A stretch of DNA of 64,000 nt from Paraburkholderia sp. CNPSo 3274 (GTDB lineage: Bacteria > Pseudomonadota > Gammaproteobacteria > Burkholderiales > Burkholderiaceae): the NCBI RefSeq assembly GCF_024206475.1, contig NZ_JAMBPR010000027.1, positions 1 through 64,000 on the forward strand. Direction: 5' to 3'. A program made the translations under genes and the position numbers. The notes below the pieces were generated by a model that did not search any database, had not been told where the DNA came from, and worked only from the letters and a program-made list of their open reading frames with translations. This document shows positions 1 to 8,091 of the stretch, in pieces. Position 1 is the stretch's first letter, and every line of letters starts with the position of its first letter.

Positions 1-162
1 GGTTCGGGGAGTGCGGGTCAGGTCCGCGTCGGGTCCGGCCTGGCGCCGGGTCGGCTCAAGCGCGCGCGCCGCGCGGGCTCTGTGGAGCCGATGGTACATG
101 AGAATCGGCGTTGCGGCGGCATGCCCGCGTGCCTCGCCGAACACCTTAAGCGCATGCCGCAT
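1..162 (-). CDS. Polysaccharide deacetylase family protein, 5' end only (runs off the window)
   Basis: An open frame reads leftward from an ATG at 162 to the window edge. An in-frame stop lies at 172-174, so 162 is the first possible ATG. About 22 residues in, the protein has PILMYHRL, the hallmark N-terminal strand of NodB-type polysaccharide deacetylases and related surface-glycan esterases. The catalytic Asp and the metal-binding His residues would lie outside the window. A weak TAGG-type ribosome site sits about 7 nt upstream. The family removes N- or O-acetyl groups from polysaccharides, which fits the glycan loci further right, but the exact substrate cannot be read from 54 residues. 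Confidence 0.6.
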   Translation of the reverse strand, partial: MRHALKVFGEARGHAAATPILMYHRLHRARAARALEPTRRQAGPDADLTRTPRT

Positions 163-552
163 GCGCCTACGCTAAACTCTTTGCGCTTGCGGCGCGGCCA
201 GGCTAAATTGTGGTTCGCCTGCTGCGCTTCGTAAGCTGCGCCGGCGCCCGGGACTGGTGGAGAAGTTGAACCAGCGGGCTCGCGCGAGCATCAATGCATA
301 ACAACAGGAAACGGGCGCAGACCTGTTCCGGCGGGTGTAAGTCGACGTCCTTTCATCCTTGTGCCTCTCGCATCGCGTCCAGACGCTGGCTGCGCATACG
401 CGCGCGCATCGCGCGCTGTGCGCTGTCATCGGTAGTGGTAACGAAGCCGTCAGACCGTGGCTGACGAGCGGCCTTCGAGCCGTCCGCTGGCAAGGGAGAC
501 GGTCCTATTCCAGGCAACAACCCGCAACAACGCGAAGACACAAGGAGAAAAC
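163..552. other. Intergenic region between deacetylase and BON gene
   Basis: This is the divergent spacer between the leftward deacetylase and the rightward BON gene. It carries only short GC-rich open frames without family motifs, which I regard as spurious. A good ribosome site (AAGGAG, 542-547) serves the ATG at 553. I could not assign -35/-10 boxes with confidence. Confidence 0.5.
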
Positions 553-909
553 ATGAAATCGGTCGCTATTCTGAAGACGCTGGGCGCGGCACTGTGCCTG
601 TCAGTGGCTTGCAGCGCGTCCTACGCGCAGGACAACTCGGCGAGCGCACCTGCGGCGATGACCTCGGCCGCTCCGGCGACGTCGGCCAAGAAGGCCGACC
701 GCAAGCTGGGCTACTCGGTGCGCAAGGCGCTCTCGAAGACCCAGGGCCTCGATGTTTCGAAGCTCAACGTGCGCTCGCACGGCGGCGCGGTCACGCTGAC
801 CGGCACGGTGCCGGATCAGGGCCAGATCGACAAAGCTGGCGAGGTCGCGCAAGGCGTGGCGGGCGTGACGTCGGTGTCGAACAAGCTAACGGTCAGAGTG
901 GAGCAATAA
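553..909 (+). CDS. BON domain-containing periplasmic protein
   Basis: A 118-residue protein. Residues 1-26 form a Sec signal peptide (MKSVAILKTL start, AxA-type end before QDNSA). A low-complexity Ala/Ser stretch follows, then a single BON domain over about residues 50-118 with the typical ending GVTSVSNKLTV. BON domains bind membranes or other envelope partners and occur in osmotically induced OsmY-like proteins. The open frame extends upstream, but the ATG at 553 follows AAGGAG at good spacing and is the only start that gives an N-terminal signal peptide. A strong terminator follows 46 bp after the stop, so the gene is probably monocistronic. Confidence 0.85.
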   Translation: MKSVAILKTLGAALCLSVACSASYAQDNSASAPAAMTSAAPATSAKKADRKLGYSVRKALSKTQGLDVSKLNVRSHGGAVTLTGTVPDQGQIDKAGEVAQGVAGVTSVSNKLTVRVEQ

Positions 910-955
910 GCGCTGCACACGCCCTGGAAACGGGGCGCCTGCTGCAAGCAATAAC

Positions 956-988
956 AAAAAGCCCGGCCTCTACAGGCCGGGCTTTTTT
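956..988 (+). terminator. Rho-independent terminator of the BON gene
   Basis: Perfect hairpin: AAAAAGCCCGGCC (956-968), loop TCTACA (969-974), GGCCGGGC (975-982), then six T (983-988). The A-run on the left makes it a potential bidirectional terminator. It sits 46 bp past the BON stop codon. Confidence 0.95.
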
Positions 989-1242
989 ATGCGCGTAGGT
1001 CTGGCAGGGGTACGGTTGGCGTGTGTTTGGGGGCTGCTATCGCGCGAAGCCGTCAGCTTGTACGCGTCGCGCGTGAACCTGCAGACCGGATCGGTCCCCG
1101 CATGCGGCTTTGTCATGTTGCACTGCAGCCGCCAAAGTGTAGCTTGACACACAGTCTTCCCGCCGTTGGGGGTATACCGTGGGTATCGCGCGTCTTTCCC
1201 GAGGTCGAGCGCGGCCTCATCGCTGGAAAGCAGGAAATCGCC
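989..1242. other. Non-coding spacer after terminator
   Basis: With the stretch up to the terminator, this makes a gap of about 330 bp without a gene. TTGACA occurs at 1144-1149, but the nearest TATA-like box (TATACC, 1173-1178) is 23 nt away, so I do not call a promoter. Nothing else is supported. Confidence 0.4.
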
Positions 1243-1503
1243 ATGACCATTCATACCTACACCGACTTGCCGCTCGTCGACCGGGCGGCCTTCGAGCTGG
1301 CCTGCGCGCGTCACGGCTATGCGCCCATGCAGTTCGACATTCGCGGCGAAGCCGATCCCAACGACCCTGAGCACGGCGAGATGCTGATCGTGCGGCGCGG
1401 CGCCTGGGCACAGGCATACCGCATCGATGCTCGCGGCCAATGGCTGCGCCAGTTCGAGGTCGATCTCAACGGGAGATTTTTCCGCCAGGCGCCCCACGCT
1501 TAA
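1243..1503 (+). CDS. Small conserved hypothetical protein
   Basis: An 86-residue acidic soluble protein with no signal peptide or membrane segment. The frame is open further upstream, but codon use becomes protein-like only from the ATG at 1243, which has a GCAGGAA ribosome site about 8 nt ahead. I do not recognise a family. The sequence is rich in charged and aromatic residues and ends in a beta-strand-like pattern (WLRQFEVDLNGRFF). It converges on the TauE/SafE gene and has no operon partner. Confidence 0.6.
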   Translation: MTIHTYTDLPLVDRAAFELACARHGYAPMQFDIRGEADPNDPEHGEMLIVRRGAWAQAYRIDARGQWLRQFEVDLNGRFFRQAPHA

Positions 1504-1541
1504 GCGCACGAGCTGCGCGGCGAGCGTGGCGTGCGCCGCGT

Positions 1542-2330
1542 TCAGGACAGCACGAGCCGCACGCCCACAAGCGTGAGCGTCGCGGCGAGCAGCACGCGCA
1601 GCAGCTTTTCGGGCGCTTTCGAAGCAAGCAGGCTGCCGACCGCGATGCCGGGCAGCGAGCCGCACAAGAGTGAAAGCAGCATGTGCCAGTCGATCGAACC
1701 AAGCAGCCAATGGCCCGCGCCCGCGAGGAGCGTGAGCGGTACCGCGTGCGCGACATCGGAGCCGACGATGCGCACCGTGGGCAGCGCCGGGTAGAGCAGC
1801 AGCAGCACGGTTACGCCGATGGCGCCCGCGCCCACCGAGGTGAGCGAGACGAGCACGCCGAGCACCGCGCCCGTGAGGATCGTGAAAAAGAGTGTGCGCG
1901 CTTCGCCCGGCCCATGCCGGTGGCGCGAGGCGAACGCAGCGAGCTGCGGGCGGAAAATGAGCGCCACGGCTGTAATGAGGAGCGCCACGCCCAGCACGGC
2001 CTGGATCAGATGCCCCGCGCGGGGCGTGTCCATGCCAAAGCGATGCAGCAGGATCAGCGTGATCGTCGCGGCGGGCACGCTGCCGGCCGCGAGCCGCAGC
2101 GTCACGCGCCAGTCCACCGAGCCCTTGAGCCCGTGCACGAGCGTGCCCGCCGACTTGGTCGCCGCTGCATAGAGCAGGTCGGTGCCGACTGCCGTGGCGG
2201 GATGCACGTGGAAGACGAGGACCAGGATCGGCGTCATCAGCGAGCCGCCGCCCACGCCGGTCAGGCCGACCAGAAATCCGACGAACAGGCCGGACAGCGA
2301 ATACAGCAGATCGATATGGGGGAAGGACAT
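1542..2330 (-). CDS. TauE/SafE family sulfite exporter-like permease
   Basis: A 262-residue integral membrane protein with about eight hydrophobic helices and the two TauE/SafE repeats. The first carries GLTGVGGGSLMTPIL (about residues 22-36) and the second VSLTSVGAGAIGVTVL (about residues 162-177). Members move sulfite, sulfoacetate or other small organic anions across the inner membrane, and this one's substrate is unknown. The persulfide module 2 kb away makes a sulfur anion plausible, but the genes are not adjacent. No good ribosome site precedes the ATG at 2330, so the start is moderately sure. Confidence 0.85.
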   Translation of the reverse strand: MSFPHIDLLYSLSGLFVGFLVGLTGVGGGSLMTPILVLVFHVHPATAVGTDLLYAAATKSAGTLVHGLKGSVDWRVTLRLAAGSVPAATITLILLHRFGMDTPRAGHLIQAVLGVALLITAVALIFRPQLAAFASRHRHGPGEARTLFFTILTGAVLGVLVSLTSVGAGAIGVTVLLLLYPALPTVRIVGSDVAHAVPLTLLAGAGHWLLGSIDWHMLLSLLCGSLPGIAVGSLLASKAPEKLLRVLLAATLTLVGVRLVLS

Positions 2331-2653
2331 CGCGCGCGAGGAGGCCGGTTCAGGGGGCTACGCCGTCGTCTGCCGCGTTGAGAACAGCGCGCGCCGTAAG
2401 CGGCGCGTCAGGCTGGACAACGGCCAAGGCTGGCGGCGAAAATCCGCTATTGTCGCAAAACCGGCGGCTTGGCGCAGGGTTAAGCGAAATCGGGTGCATT
2501 CCGCCTGACTTTCAATTGCCTTCGTGCAGACCCGACGCAGGATGCGGCCCAGGTGCCGGCTCGCCGCTTCACGTGCCTTCAGCGTATCTTCTCGCGCAAG
2601 CGCGTGCCGAACAGCGCCGCGCAGGACTGGCGCCACCATAACCAGAATCGAAC
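2331..2653. other. Intergenic region between TauE/SafE and rarD
   Basis: Divergent spacer of about 320 bp. I see only shadow open frames and no convincing promoter boxes, hairpin terminator or RNA gene. Confidence 0.4.
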
Positions 2654-3541
2654 ATGAATCCCGGCATCCTCTACGCGTTCGCTGCTTTCGTTCTCTGGGG
2701 GCTTTTCCCCATCTACTTCAAGACGCTGCACCAGATCCCCGCGCTCGAAATGCTCGCGCATCGCATGGCGTGGTCGCTCCTGTTCGTGATCGCCGTGCTC
2801 GTCGTGCGCCGCCATTGGCGCTGGTTTGGGCCCACGCTGCGCGACCGCCGCCTGCTCGGGCGTTTCGTGGCGAGTGCCGTGCTGCTCTCGGCCAACTGGG
2901 GCACCTATATCTGGGCCGTCAACGCCGGGCACATCGTCGAGGCGAGCCTCGGCTATTTCATCAATCCGCTCATCAACGTGCTGTTCGGCTATGCGTTCCT
3001 GCGCGAGCGCCTGCGCCCGCTGCAATGGGCCGCCGTGGCGCTGGCCACCGCGGGCGTCGTGTGGCTCACCTGGCAGAACGGCGCGCCACCCTGGATCAGT
3101 CTCGCGCTTGCCTTGACCTTCGGCGGTTATGCGCTCTTGCGCAAGACCGCGCAGCTCGGCGCGCTCGAAGGCCTCGCGCTCGAAACCGTGCTGCTCTTTC
3201 CCGTTGCGATCGTTTATCTGACGATCGTGGGCCTCGCGGGCGAGAGCCACTTCACGCATGCCTCGCGCGGGCTGCAACTGCTGCTCGCGGCCTCCGGCCC
3301 GATCACGGCGATTCCGCTGCTCCTCTTCGGCGCGGCCGCGCGGCGCATTCCGCTGTCGATGCTCGGTCTGATCCAGTACGTCACGCCCACACTGCAGTTG
3401 CTCACCGGCGTGCTCATTTACGGGGAGCCGTTCGGCGCGGTGCACGCCGTGGGTTACGGCGCGATCTGGGTCGCGCTCGGCGTGTATTCGCTTGAAGGCG
3501 TGCGCAGTCTCGTGGCCGCACGCGCGCGCCGCGCGGCGTGA
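2654..3541 (+). CDS. rarD: RarD, EamA-superfamily transporter
   Basis: A 295-residue protein with about ten transmembrane helices arranged as two EamA repeats. The RarD signatures are clear: an N-terminal ALWGxFPIYF-like segment (here VLWGLFPIYFK), NWGTYIWAVN, and EASLGYFINPL at about residues 98-108. The length matches the family's usual 290-300. RarD proteins are inner-membrane permeases first named for a chloramphenicol-sensitivity phenotype; their substrate is not firmly known. The gene stands alone. Confidence 0.9.
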   Translation: MNPGILYAFAAFVLWGLFPIYFKTLHQIPALEMLAHRMAWSLLFVIAVLVVRRHWRWFGPTLRDRRLLGRFVASAVLLSANWGTYIWAVNAGHIVEASLGYFINPLINVLFGYAFLRERLRPLQWAAVALATAGVVWLTWQNGAPPWISLALALTFGGYALLRKTAQLGALEGLALETVLLFPVAIVYLTIVGLAGESHFTHASRGLQLLLAASGPITAIPLLLFGAAARRIPLSMLGLIQYVTPTLQLLTGVLIYGEPFGAVHAVGYGAIWVALGVYSLEGVRSLVAARARRAA

Positions 3542-3711
3542 CTGGTTTGAGCGGCGGTGCGCTGCCGGGCATTGGCTGACCCGCCGGCGGCGCGGTAGGA
3601 TGCCAGCACCAGGCGCTGCACGGTCGTGGCGACTCGCGTGTCAGCTGCGCGATTCGGTCGTGATCTGCCGTGCCTTAACCCGCAGTCAATCCTCCGTGGA
3701 GTGCCCCGCGC

Positions 3712-4092
3712 ATGAGTATCGAAGCCGTTTGCCGGTTCGAGGAAGCATTCGCACCGCGCATTGCGGCGAAGCTGGCGCAACAATTCGGCCCTTCGGTGCA
3801 CGTCGATGTCGTGCCCAACGCCGGGCATGGCCATCCCACGCGCGTGCGCCTGCGTGGCGTCGCGAACGAGCACCGGCATCCGTATGTGTATCCGCTGAAC
3901 GTCTCGCTGACCTGGGACACCGAGGAGATCGAGCGCCTCATGGAGCCCGGCGGCGAAGCGCGCTTCGAGCACTACCTCGAAGCGACCGGGCGCAAGCTGG
4001 CGTCATGGGAGTCGGCGCGCTCCGTCGATTTTGCTTCGCGCACGCAAGGCGAGCCGGAGGTGCTGCTAGGCGGGCTCGATTTCGAGGGCTGA
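3712..4092 (+). CDS. Burkholderia-type conserved hypothetical protein (possibly DUF5594)
   Basis: A 126-residue soluble protein without signal peptide or membrane helix. The N-terminal helix (CRFEEAFAPRIAAKLAQQF) is followed by alternating strands containing HVDVVPNAGHG and YPLNVSLTWD. I recall similar proteins in Burkholderia annotated as DUF5594, but I cannot confirm this here. The ATG at 3712 follows CTCCGTGGAGTG, a GGAG ribosome site about 10 nt upstream. The function is unknown and the gene is convergent with the next. Confidence 0.65.
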   Translation: MSIEAVCRFEEAFAPRIAAKLAQQFGPSVHVDVVPNAGHGHPTRVRLRGVANEHRHPYVYPLNVSLTWDTEEIERLMEPGGEARFEHYLEATGRKLASWESARSVDFASRTQGEPEVLLGGLDFEG

Positions 4093-4135
4093 ACGCGCTG
4101 CGGCATCAGCCCCGCGTTTCACACACTAAGCGCGA

Positions 4136-5752
4136 TCAACCGCGCGCAGCCCGCGTGAGCCACTCGCGGCCCTTGAGCAAGCCCCACCAGTAGAAGCTCG
4201 GCAGCACGCTCGCCTTGAGCAGCCACATGAGGCGGCGCGGCCGCGTGGGGTCGAGCGGGAAGGTGGGCAAGAGACGCCCGCCATAACCGAACTCGGCCAG
4301 CACGACCTTGCCCTTCTCCACCGTGAGCGGGCACGAGCCATAGCCATCGTAGCGATACGCCAGCGGCGCGCCCGCGCGCGCGGCGAGCAGGTTCTCGGCC
4401 ACGATCACGGCTTGCTTGCGCGCGGCCGCCCCGGTCTTGGCGTTCGGCGCGGAGCACACGTCGCCGAGCGAGAACACGTTCGGATAGCGCGGATGCTGGA
4501 GCGTGGCGTGATCCACTTCGCACCAGCCGGCTTCATCGGCGAGCTGGCTGTCGCTGATGAAGTCGGGCGCGACCTGCGGCGGCACGGCGTGCAGCATGTC
4601 GAAGCGCTTCTCCACACGCGTGATGTTGCCGTTTGCATCCTTCACTTCGAAGGTGGCGATACGCGCCGGGCCGTCCACGGCCACGAGATTCGACGAGAAC
4701 ACGAGGTTCGCGTTGTAGCGCTTCACGTACTCCATGAGCGGCGGCACGAAGGTCGCCACGCCGAACAGCACGGCGCCCGCGAGATTGAACTCCACGTTGA
4801 CCTGGCCGATTACGCCTTGGCGGCGCCAGTGGTCGCACGCGAGATACATGGCTTTTTGCGGCGCGCCCGCGCACTTGATCGGCATGCCGGGCTGGCTGAA
4901 GAGCGCGGTGCCGCCCTTCATCTGCTGCACGAGCTGCCAGGTGTAGGGCGCGAGGTCATAGCGATAGTTCGAGGTCACGCCGTTCTTGCCGAGCGCTTCC
5001 GTGAGGCCCGCAATGCGCTCCCACGCGAGCCTCAGTCCCGGCGCCACGATGAGCTGGCGGTAGGTCACGCGCACGCCGCTGTCGAGTTGCACGACGTTCG
5101 CGGCCGGCTCGACGCGCGCGGCGGCCGCGCGGAACCACTTCACGCCCGCGGGCATGACGCTCGCCATGGGCCGGCGCGTTTTCGTCACGTCGTAAGCGCC
5201 GCCGCCGACCAGCGTCCACGCGGGCTGATAGTCATGGTGATCGCTCGGCTCGACGATGGCGACTTTCAGGCTCGGCTCGCGGCGCAACAGGCTCGCGGTG
5301 ACGGCGATGCCCGCCGTGCCGCCGCCGATCACGACGACGTCCCAGGTTTCGCCTTCCCACGCGCGGGCCGCCGTCGCGGCGCGCGCGGCATTCGCGGTTT
5401 GCGTCGCCGGTGCGGGCGCGCCTTGCTGCGCGAGGCGATAGAGGCTCGTGGCGCGGTTGCCGCTGCGGCAGTACGCGAGCACGGGGCCGGGCAGGTCGAT
5501 TAGCAACTGGGCGAAGCGCGCAGCGTCGTCGGCGGTGATCTGGCCGGGCTTCACCGGCAGATGGGCGAACTGCAGACCGAGTTGCGAGGCCGCGGCGCTT
5601 AGCGCGTGCGACGTGGGTTGCGCGTCGCCGCCTTCGCCGTCGGGCCGGTTGCAGATGATCGATTGATAGCCGGCCGCCTGGATGGCGGCGAGGTCGTCTG
5701 GCGTGATCTGGTCGGCGCTCGCGAAGCGCGCGTCGAGTTGCGTGATTTGCAT
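4136..5752 (-). CDS. Bifunctional DUF442/TIGR01244 sulfurtransferase-like domain fused to sulfide:quinone oxidoreductase-like flavoprotein
   Basis: A 538-residue fusion. Residues 1-110 are a DUF442 (beta-lactamase-hydrolase-like) domain of the tyrosine-phosphatase/rhodanese fold, with the active-site loop CRSGNR starting at Cys95. From about residue 138 an FAD/NAD(P)-type oxidoreductase begins with VVVIGGGTAGIA. Its later Cys residues (IKCAGAPQKAM, YLACD) are placed as in sulfide:quinone oxidoreductases. The expected reaction is oxidation of sulfide to a persulfide, with electrons passed to quinone at the inner membrane. The N-terminal domain may accept or relay the sulfane sulfur. It is the last gene of a leftward operon led by a persulfide-sensing repressor, which supports the role. 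Confidence 0.85.
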   Translation of the reverse strand: MQITQLDARFASADQITPDDLAAIQAAGYQSIICNRPDGEGGDAQPTSHALSAAASQLGLQFAHLPVKPGQITADDAARFAQLLIDLPGPVLAYCRSGNRATSLYRLAQQGAPAPATQTANAARAATAARAWEGETWDVVVIGGGTAGIAVTASLLRREPSLKVAIVEPSDHHDYQPAWTLVGGGAYDVTKTRRPMASVMPAGVKWFRAAAARVEPAANVVQLDSGVRVTYRQLIVAPGLRLAWERIAGLTEALGKNGVTSNYRYDLAPYTWQLVQQMKGGTALFSQPGMPIKCAGAPQKAMYLACDHWRRQGVIGQVNVEFNLAGAVLFGVATFVPPLMEYVKRYNANLVFSSNLVAVDGPARIATFEVKDANGNITRVEKRFDMLHAVPPQVAPDFISDSQLADEAGWCEVDHATLQHPRYPNVFSLGDVCSAPNAKTGAAARKQAVIVAENLLAARAGAPLAYRYDGYGSCPLTVEKGKVVLAEFGYGGRLLPTFPLDPTRPRRLMWLLKASVLPSFYWWGLLKGREWLTRAARG

Positions 5753-5782
5753 GTTTTTTTTTGGTCCCGAGGCAGGCGCAGA

Positions 5783-6235
5783 TTAGAGTGATTTAGTGCT
5801 GCTTGGTGTGGTTTCTTGCGAACGGCGGCGCGGCTCCAGCACGGCGTATATCGCCATGCCCGCGAGCATGGCGGCGACGAAGAGCCAGGCGCGCGGCTGG
5901 CCGCCACCCGCGGCGACGAGTGCGGGGCCGGGGCAGAGGCCCGCGAGCCCCCAGCCCGCGCCGAACAGCAAGGCGCCGCCAATCAGCCGGCCGTCGATTC
6001 GGCGCGCCGTGGGCAGCTGAATCGGCGCGCCGGCGAGGCTCGACGCTCGCGTGCGCGCGAGCCAGAAGGCGGGGGCGGCGAGCGCGATGGCGCCTGCCAT
6101 CACGAACGCGAGCGAAGGGTCCCAGTTTCCGGCGAGATCGAGAAAGCCGAGCACCTTGGCCGGATTGGCCATGCCCGAGACGAGCAAGCCGATACCGAAC
6201 AGCAGACCGCACGCGAACGCGCTGAGTTTGCGCAT
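5783..6235 (-). CDS. YeeE/YedE family protein (DUF6691-like half)
   Basis: A 150-residue membrane protein with about four helices. It contains the family motifs GLLVSGMANPAKVLGFLD (residues 16-33) and GAGWGLAGLCPGPAL (about residues 92-106). YeeE/YedE proteins conduct thiosulfate or related sulfane-sulfur species into the cell, and in many bacteria the two halves are separate genes as here. The start is 1 bp past the stop of the partner half, so the two are translationally linked. It lies between the regulator and the sulfide oxidoreductase gene. Confidence 0.85.
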   Translation of the reverse strand: MRKLSAFACGLLFGIGLLVSGMANPAKVLGFLDLAGNWDPSLAFVMAGAIALAAPAFWLARTRASSLAGAPIQLPTARRIDGRLIGGALLFGAGWGLAGLCPGPALVAAGGGQPRAWLFVAAMLAGMAIYAVLEPRRRSQETTPSSTKSL

Positions 6236-6236
6236 C

Positions 6237-6671
6237 TCAGCCTCCGATCAGGTGACGCACGGCGAACACGGTGGCGAAGCCCGCCGCCATGAACGCGCCC
6301 GTGGCGACGAACGAGCGCCGGGAACCACGCGCGATCCCGCACACGCCGTGGCCGCTCGTGCAGCCGGACCCGTAGCGGGTGCCGACGCCGACCAGCAGGC
6401 CCGCCACGACAAGCGTGAGCGTCGATGCATCGATCTGCATTGCCGGAAGCGCCGCGCGCAGCCGCCACAGCAACGGGGCCGCAACGAGGCCGATGACGAA
6501 GGCGGCGTTCACGCCGCGCTCGCCGCCCGAGCCCGGCAGCAACCCGCCCAGCAAGCCGCTGATACCGGCGATGCGGCCGTTCACGAGCACGAAGAGCGCG
6601 GCAGCCGCGCCGATCATCAGGCCGCCCGCGAACGAGGCGTAGGGCGTGAAGTGGGCGAGATCGAGACTCAT
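6237..6671 (-). CDS. YeeE/YedE family protein (N-terminal half)
   Basis: A 144-residue protein with four predicted helices and the core motif RYGSGCTSGHGVCGIAR (about residues 103-119). The Cys residues of this motif handle sulfane sulfur in characterised YeeE channels. The true start is the ATG at 6671, which overlaps the stop of the upstream ArsR gene as ATGA; the longer open frame upstream is antisense-like sequence. Together with the next gene it makes a full-length two-part transporter for thiosulfate or persulfidated compounds. Confidence 0.85.
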   Translation of the reverse strand: MSLDLAHFTPYASFAGGLMIGAAAALFVLVNGRIAGISGLLGGLLPGSGGERGVNAAFVIGLVAAPLLWRLRAALPAMQIDASTLTLVVAGLLVGVGTRYGSGCTSGHGVCGIARGSRRSFVATGAFMAAGFATVFAVRHLIGG

Positions 6672-7003
6672 GCCGGATGGACCTTCAGCCGCCCGCAATA
6701 GAGGCTCGAGAGCGTCTGCATGACCTGGATGACTTCGGGGCTCGCGAGGCGGTAGTAGATGTATTTGCCTTCGCGGCGCGTATCGACGAGGCCTTCGTCG
6801 CGCAGCTTGCCGAGATGCTGCGAAAGGCTCGGCTGATGCACGCCCACCAGCTCCTCGAGCTCGCCGACGTTGCGCTCGCCTTCGGTGAGCTGGCAAAGCA
6901 GCAGGAGACGGTCTTCGTGGGCAAGCGCCTTGAGCAGCGCGCAGCACTTTTCGGCGGATTCGCGCAGGGCCGTGAGCGCTTCGGGAGTGAGTGGTGAGTT
7001 CAT
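6668..7003 (-). CDS. ArsR/SmtB-family persulfide-responsive repressor (SqrR/BigR/YgaV type)
   Basis: A 111-residue winged-helix regulator. The recognition region is VGVHQPSLSQHLGKLRDEG, followed by the wing RREGKYIYYRL. It has cysteines at 20, 21, 37 and 103. The 66-residue spacing Cys37-Cys103 equals that of the sensing pair in SqrR (41/107) and BigR (42/108), which form a tetrasulfide or disulfide when persulfides rise. The ATG at 7003 is chosen; a TTG at 7030 would add nine residues. The promoter and a palindromic operator lie directly upstream, so it probably represses itself, the downstream sulfur genes and the divergent hydrolase. Confidence 0.88.
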   Translation of the reverse strand: MNSPLTPEALTALRESAEKCCALLKALAHEDRLLLLCQLTEGERNVGELEELVGVHQPSLSQHLGKLRDEGLVDTRREGKYIYYRLASPEVIQVMQTLSSLYCGRLKVHPA

Positions 7004-7051
7004 GGGTCGCCCCGTCGGACGAGGTTGCAAGTCAATGATCCAGATTATACT

Positions 7052-7092
7052 TTGTCTAAAAACATTATATAAATTTATAATATGTGTTTCAA
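7052..7092. promoter_or_regulatory. Overlapping divergent promoters with palindromic repressor operator
   Basis: Operator: an AT-rich dyad at 7062-7085 centred at 7073.5, with a perfect core TATAAATTTATA (7068-7079) and flanking ACAT/ATGT arms. Minus-strand promoter: TTGAAA (complement of 7087-7092), 17-bp spacer, TATAAT (complement of 7064-7069), reading into the repressor operon. Plus-strand promoter: TTGTCT (7052-7057), 18-bp spacer, TATAAT (7076-7081), reading into the hydrolase gene. Both -10 boxes fall inside the dyad, so a bound repressor would block both. Confidence 0.8.
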
Positions 7093-7119
7093 TAGAGGGT
7101 CATTTGTGTGGAGTCCTCG

Positions 7120-8007
7120 ATGTCCAACCCAGTCCAGCTTCAGACCACCGAGCCCCAAGTCGAACCCTTTTTCGACCCCGTCACGGCCACGATCACCTAC
7201 GTCGTGCACGCCGGGCGTGGCACCGCCTGCGCGATCGTCGACCCGGTGCTCGACTACGATCCCAAATCGGGCCGCACCTCCACGGAATCGGCCGAGCGTG
7301 TGATCGCATTCGTGCGCGAATACGGGCTTCGCGTCGAGTGGCTGCTGGAAACTCACGCGCACGCCGATCATCTTTCGGCGGCGCCGTATCTGAAGGCGCA
7401 GCTGGGCGGGCGCATTGCCATTGGCGAGCATATTCGCGCCGTGCAAGGCGTGTTTCGCGCGGTGTTCAATCTGGGCGAAACGCTCAGCCCGGATGGCAGC
7501 CAGTTCGACGTGCTGTTCCAGGACGGCGCGACGTTCCAGGTCGGCGCGCTAGCGGCGTGCGCGCTGCACGTGCCCGGCCACACGCCCGCCGACCTCGCGT
7601 ACCAGATCGGTAACGCCGTATTCGTGGGCGACACGCTTTTCATGCCCGACGTGGGCTCTGCGCGCTGCGACTTCCCGGGTGGCGACGCGCACACGCTCTA
7701 CCGCTCGGCGCGCAAGCTGCTCGACCTGCCGGGCGACACGCGGCTCTTCATGTGCCACGACTATCCGCCGGCTTCCCGCGGACCGTGCTTCGAGACCACG
7801 GTGAGCGCGCAGCGCGGCGGCAACATCCACCTGAACGAGACCGTGAGCGAGGAGGCGTTCGTGCAGATGCGCACCGCGCGCGACCGCACGCTCGCCATGC
7901 CGAACCTGATCCTGCCGTCGATCCAGGTGAACATCCGCGCGGGCCGCATGCCGGAGCCCGAAGCCAACGGCGTGCGTTATCTGAAGATTCCGGTTGACGC
8001 GCTTTGA
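7120..8007 (+). CDS. Metallo-beta-lactamase-fold hydrolase, persulfide dioxygenase-like (Blh/ETHE1 family)
   Basis: A 295-residue single-domain MBL-fold protein. Metal-ligand motifs are visible: THAHADH (about residues 77-83), HVPGHTP (about 150-156), VFVGDTLF with its Asp (about 168-175) and MCHDYPP (about 211-217). The family in this context oxidises glutathione persulfide to sulfite with a single iron. The ATG at 7120 has GGAG at 7110-7113 with 6-nt spacing; a GTG at 7108 is less likely. Divergence from the SqrR-type repressor through a shared operator supports regulation by persulfide. Confidence 0.88.
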   Translation: MSNPVQLQTTEPQVEPFFDPVTATITYVVHAGRGTACAIVDPVLDYDPKSGRTSTESAERVIAFVREYGLRVEWLLETHAHADHLSAAPYLKAQLGGRIAIGEHIRAVQGVFRAVFNLGETLSPDGSQFDVLFQDGATFQVGALAACALHVPGHTPADLAYQIGNAVFVGDTLFMPDVGSARCDFPGGDAHTLYRSARKLLDLPGDTRLFMCHDYPPASRGPCFETTVSAQRGGNIHLNETVSEEAFVQMRTARDRTLAMPNLILPSIQVNIRAGRMPEPEANGVRYLKIPVDAL

Positions 8008-8091
8008 ATCGTTGCGGCATGAGTTCCGCAATGTGTTTCCGGGAGGGCGGGAATCCGTCTTTGATCGCACGCTGTCCGCGCACTTCGCTGT

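Noticed and set aside
1144..1178. TTGACA and TATACC as a promoter
   Set aside because: The spacer is 23 nt, outside the workable range for a sigma-70 promoter.
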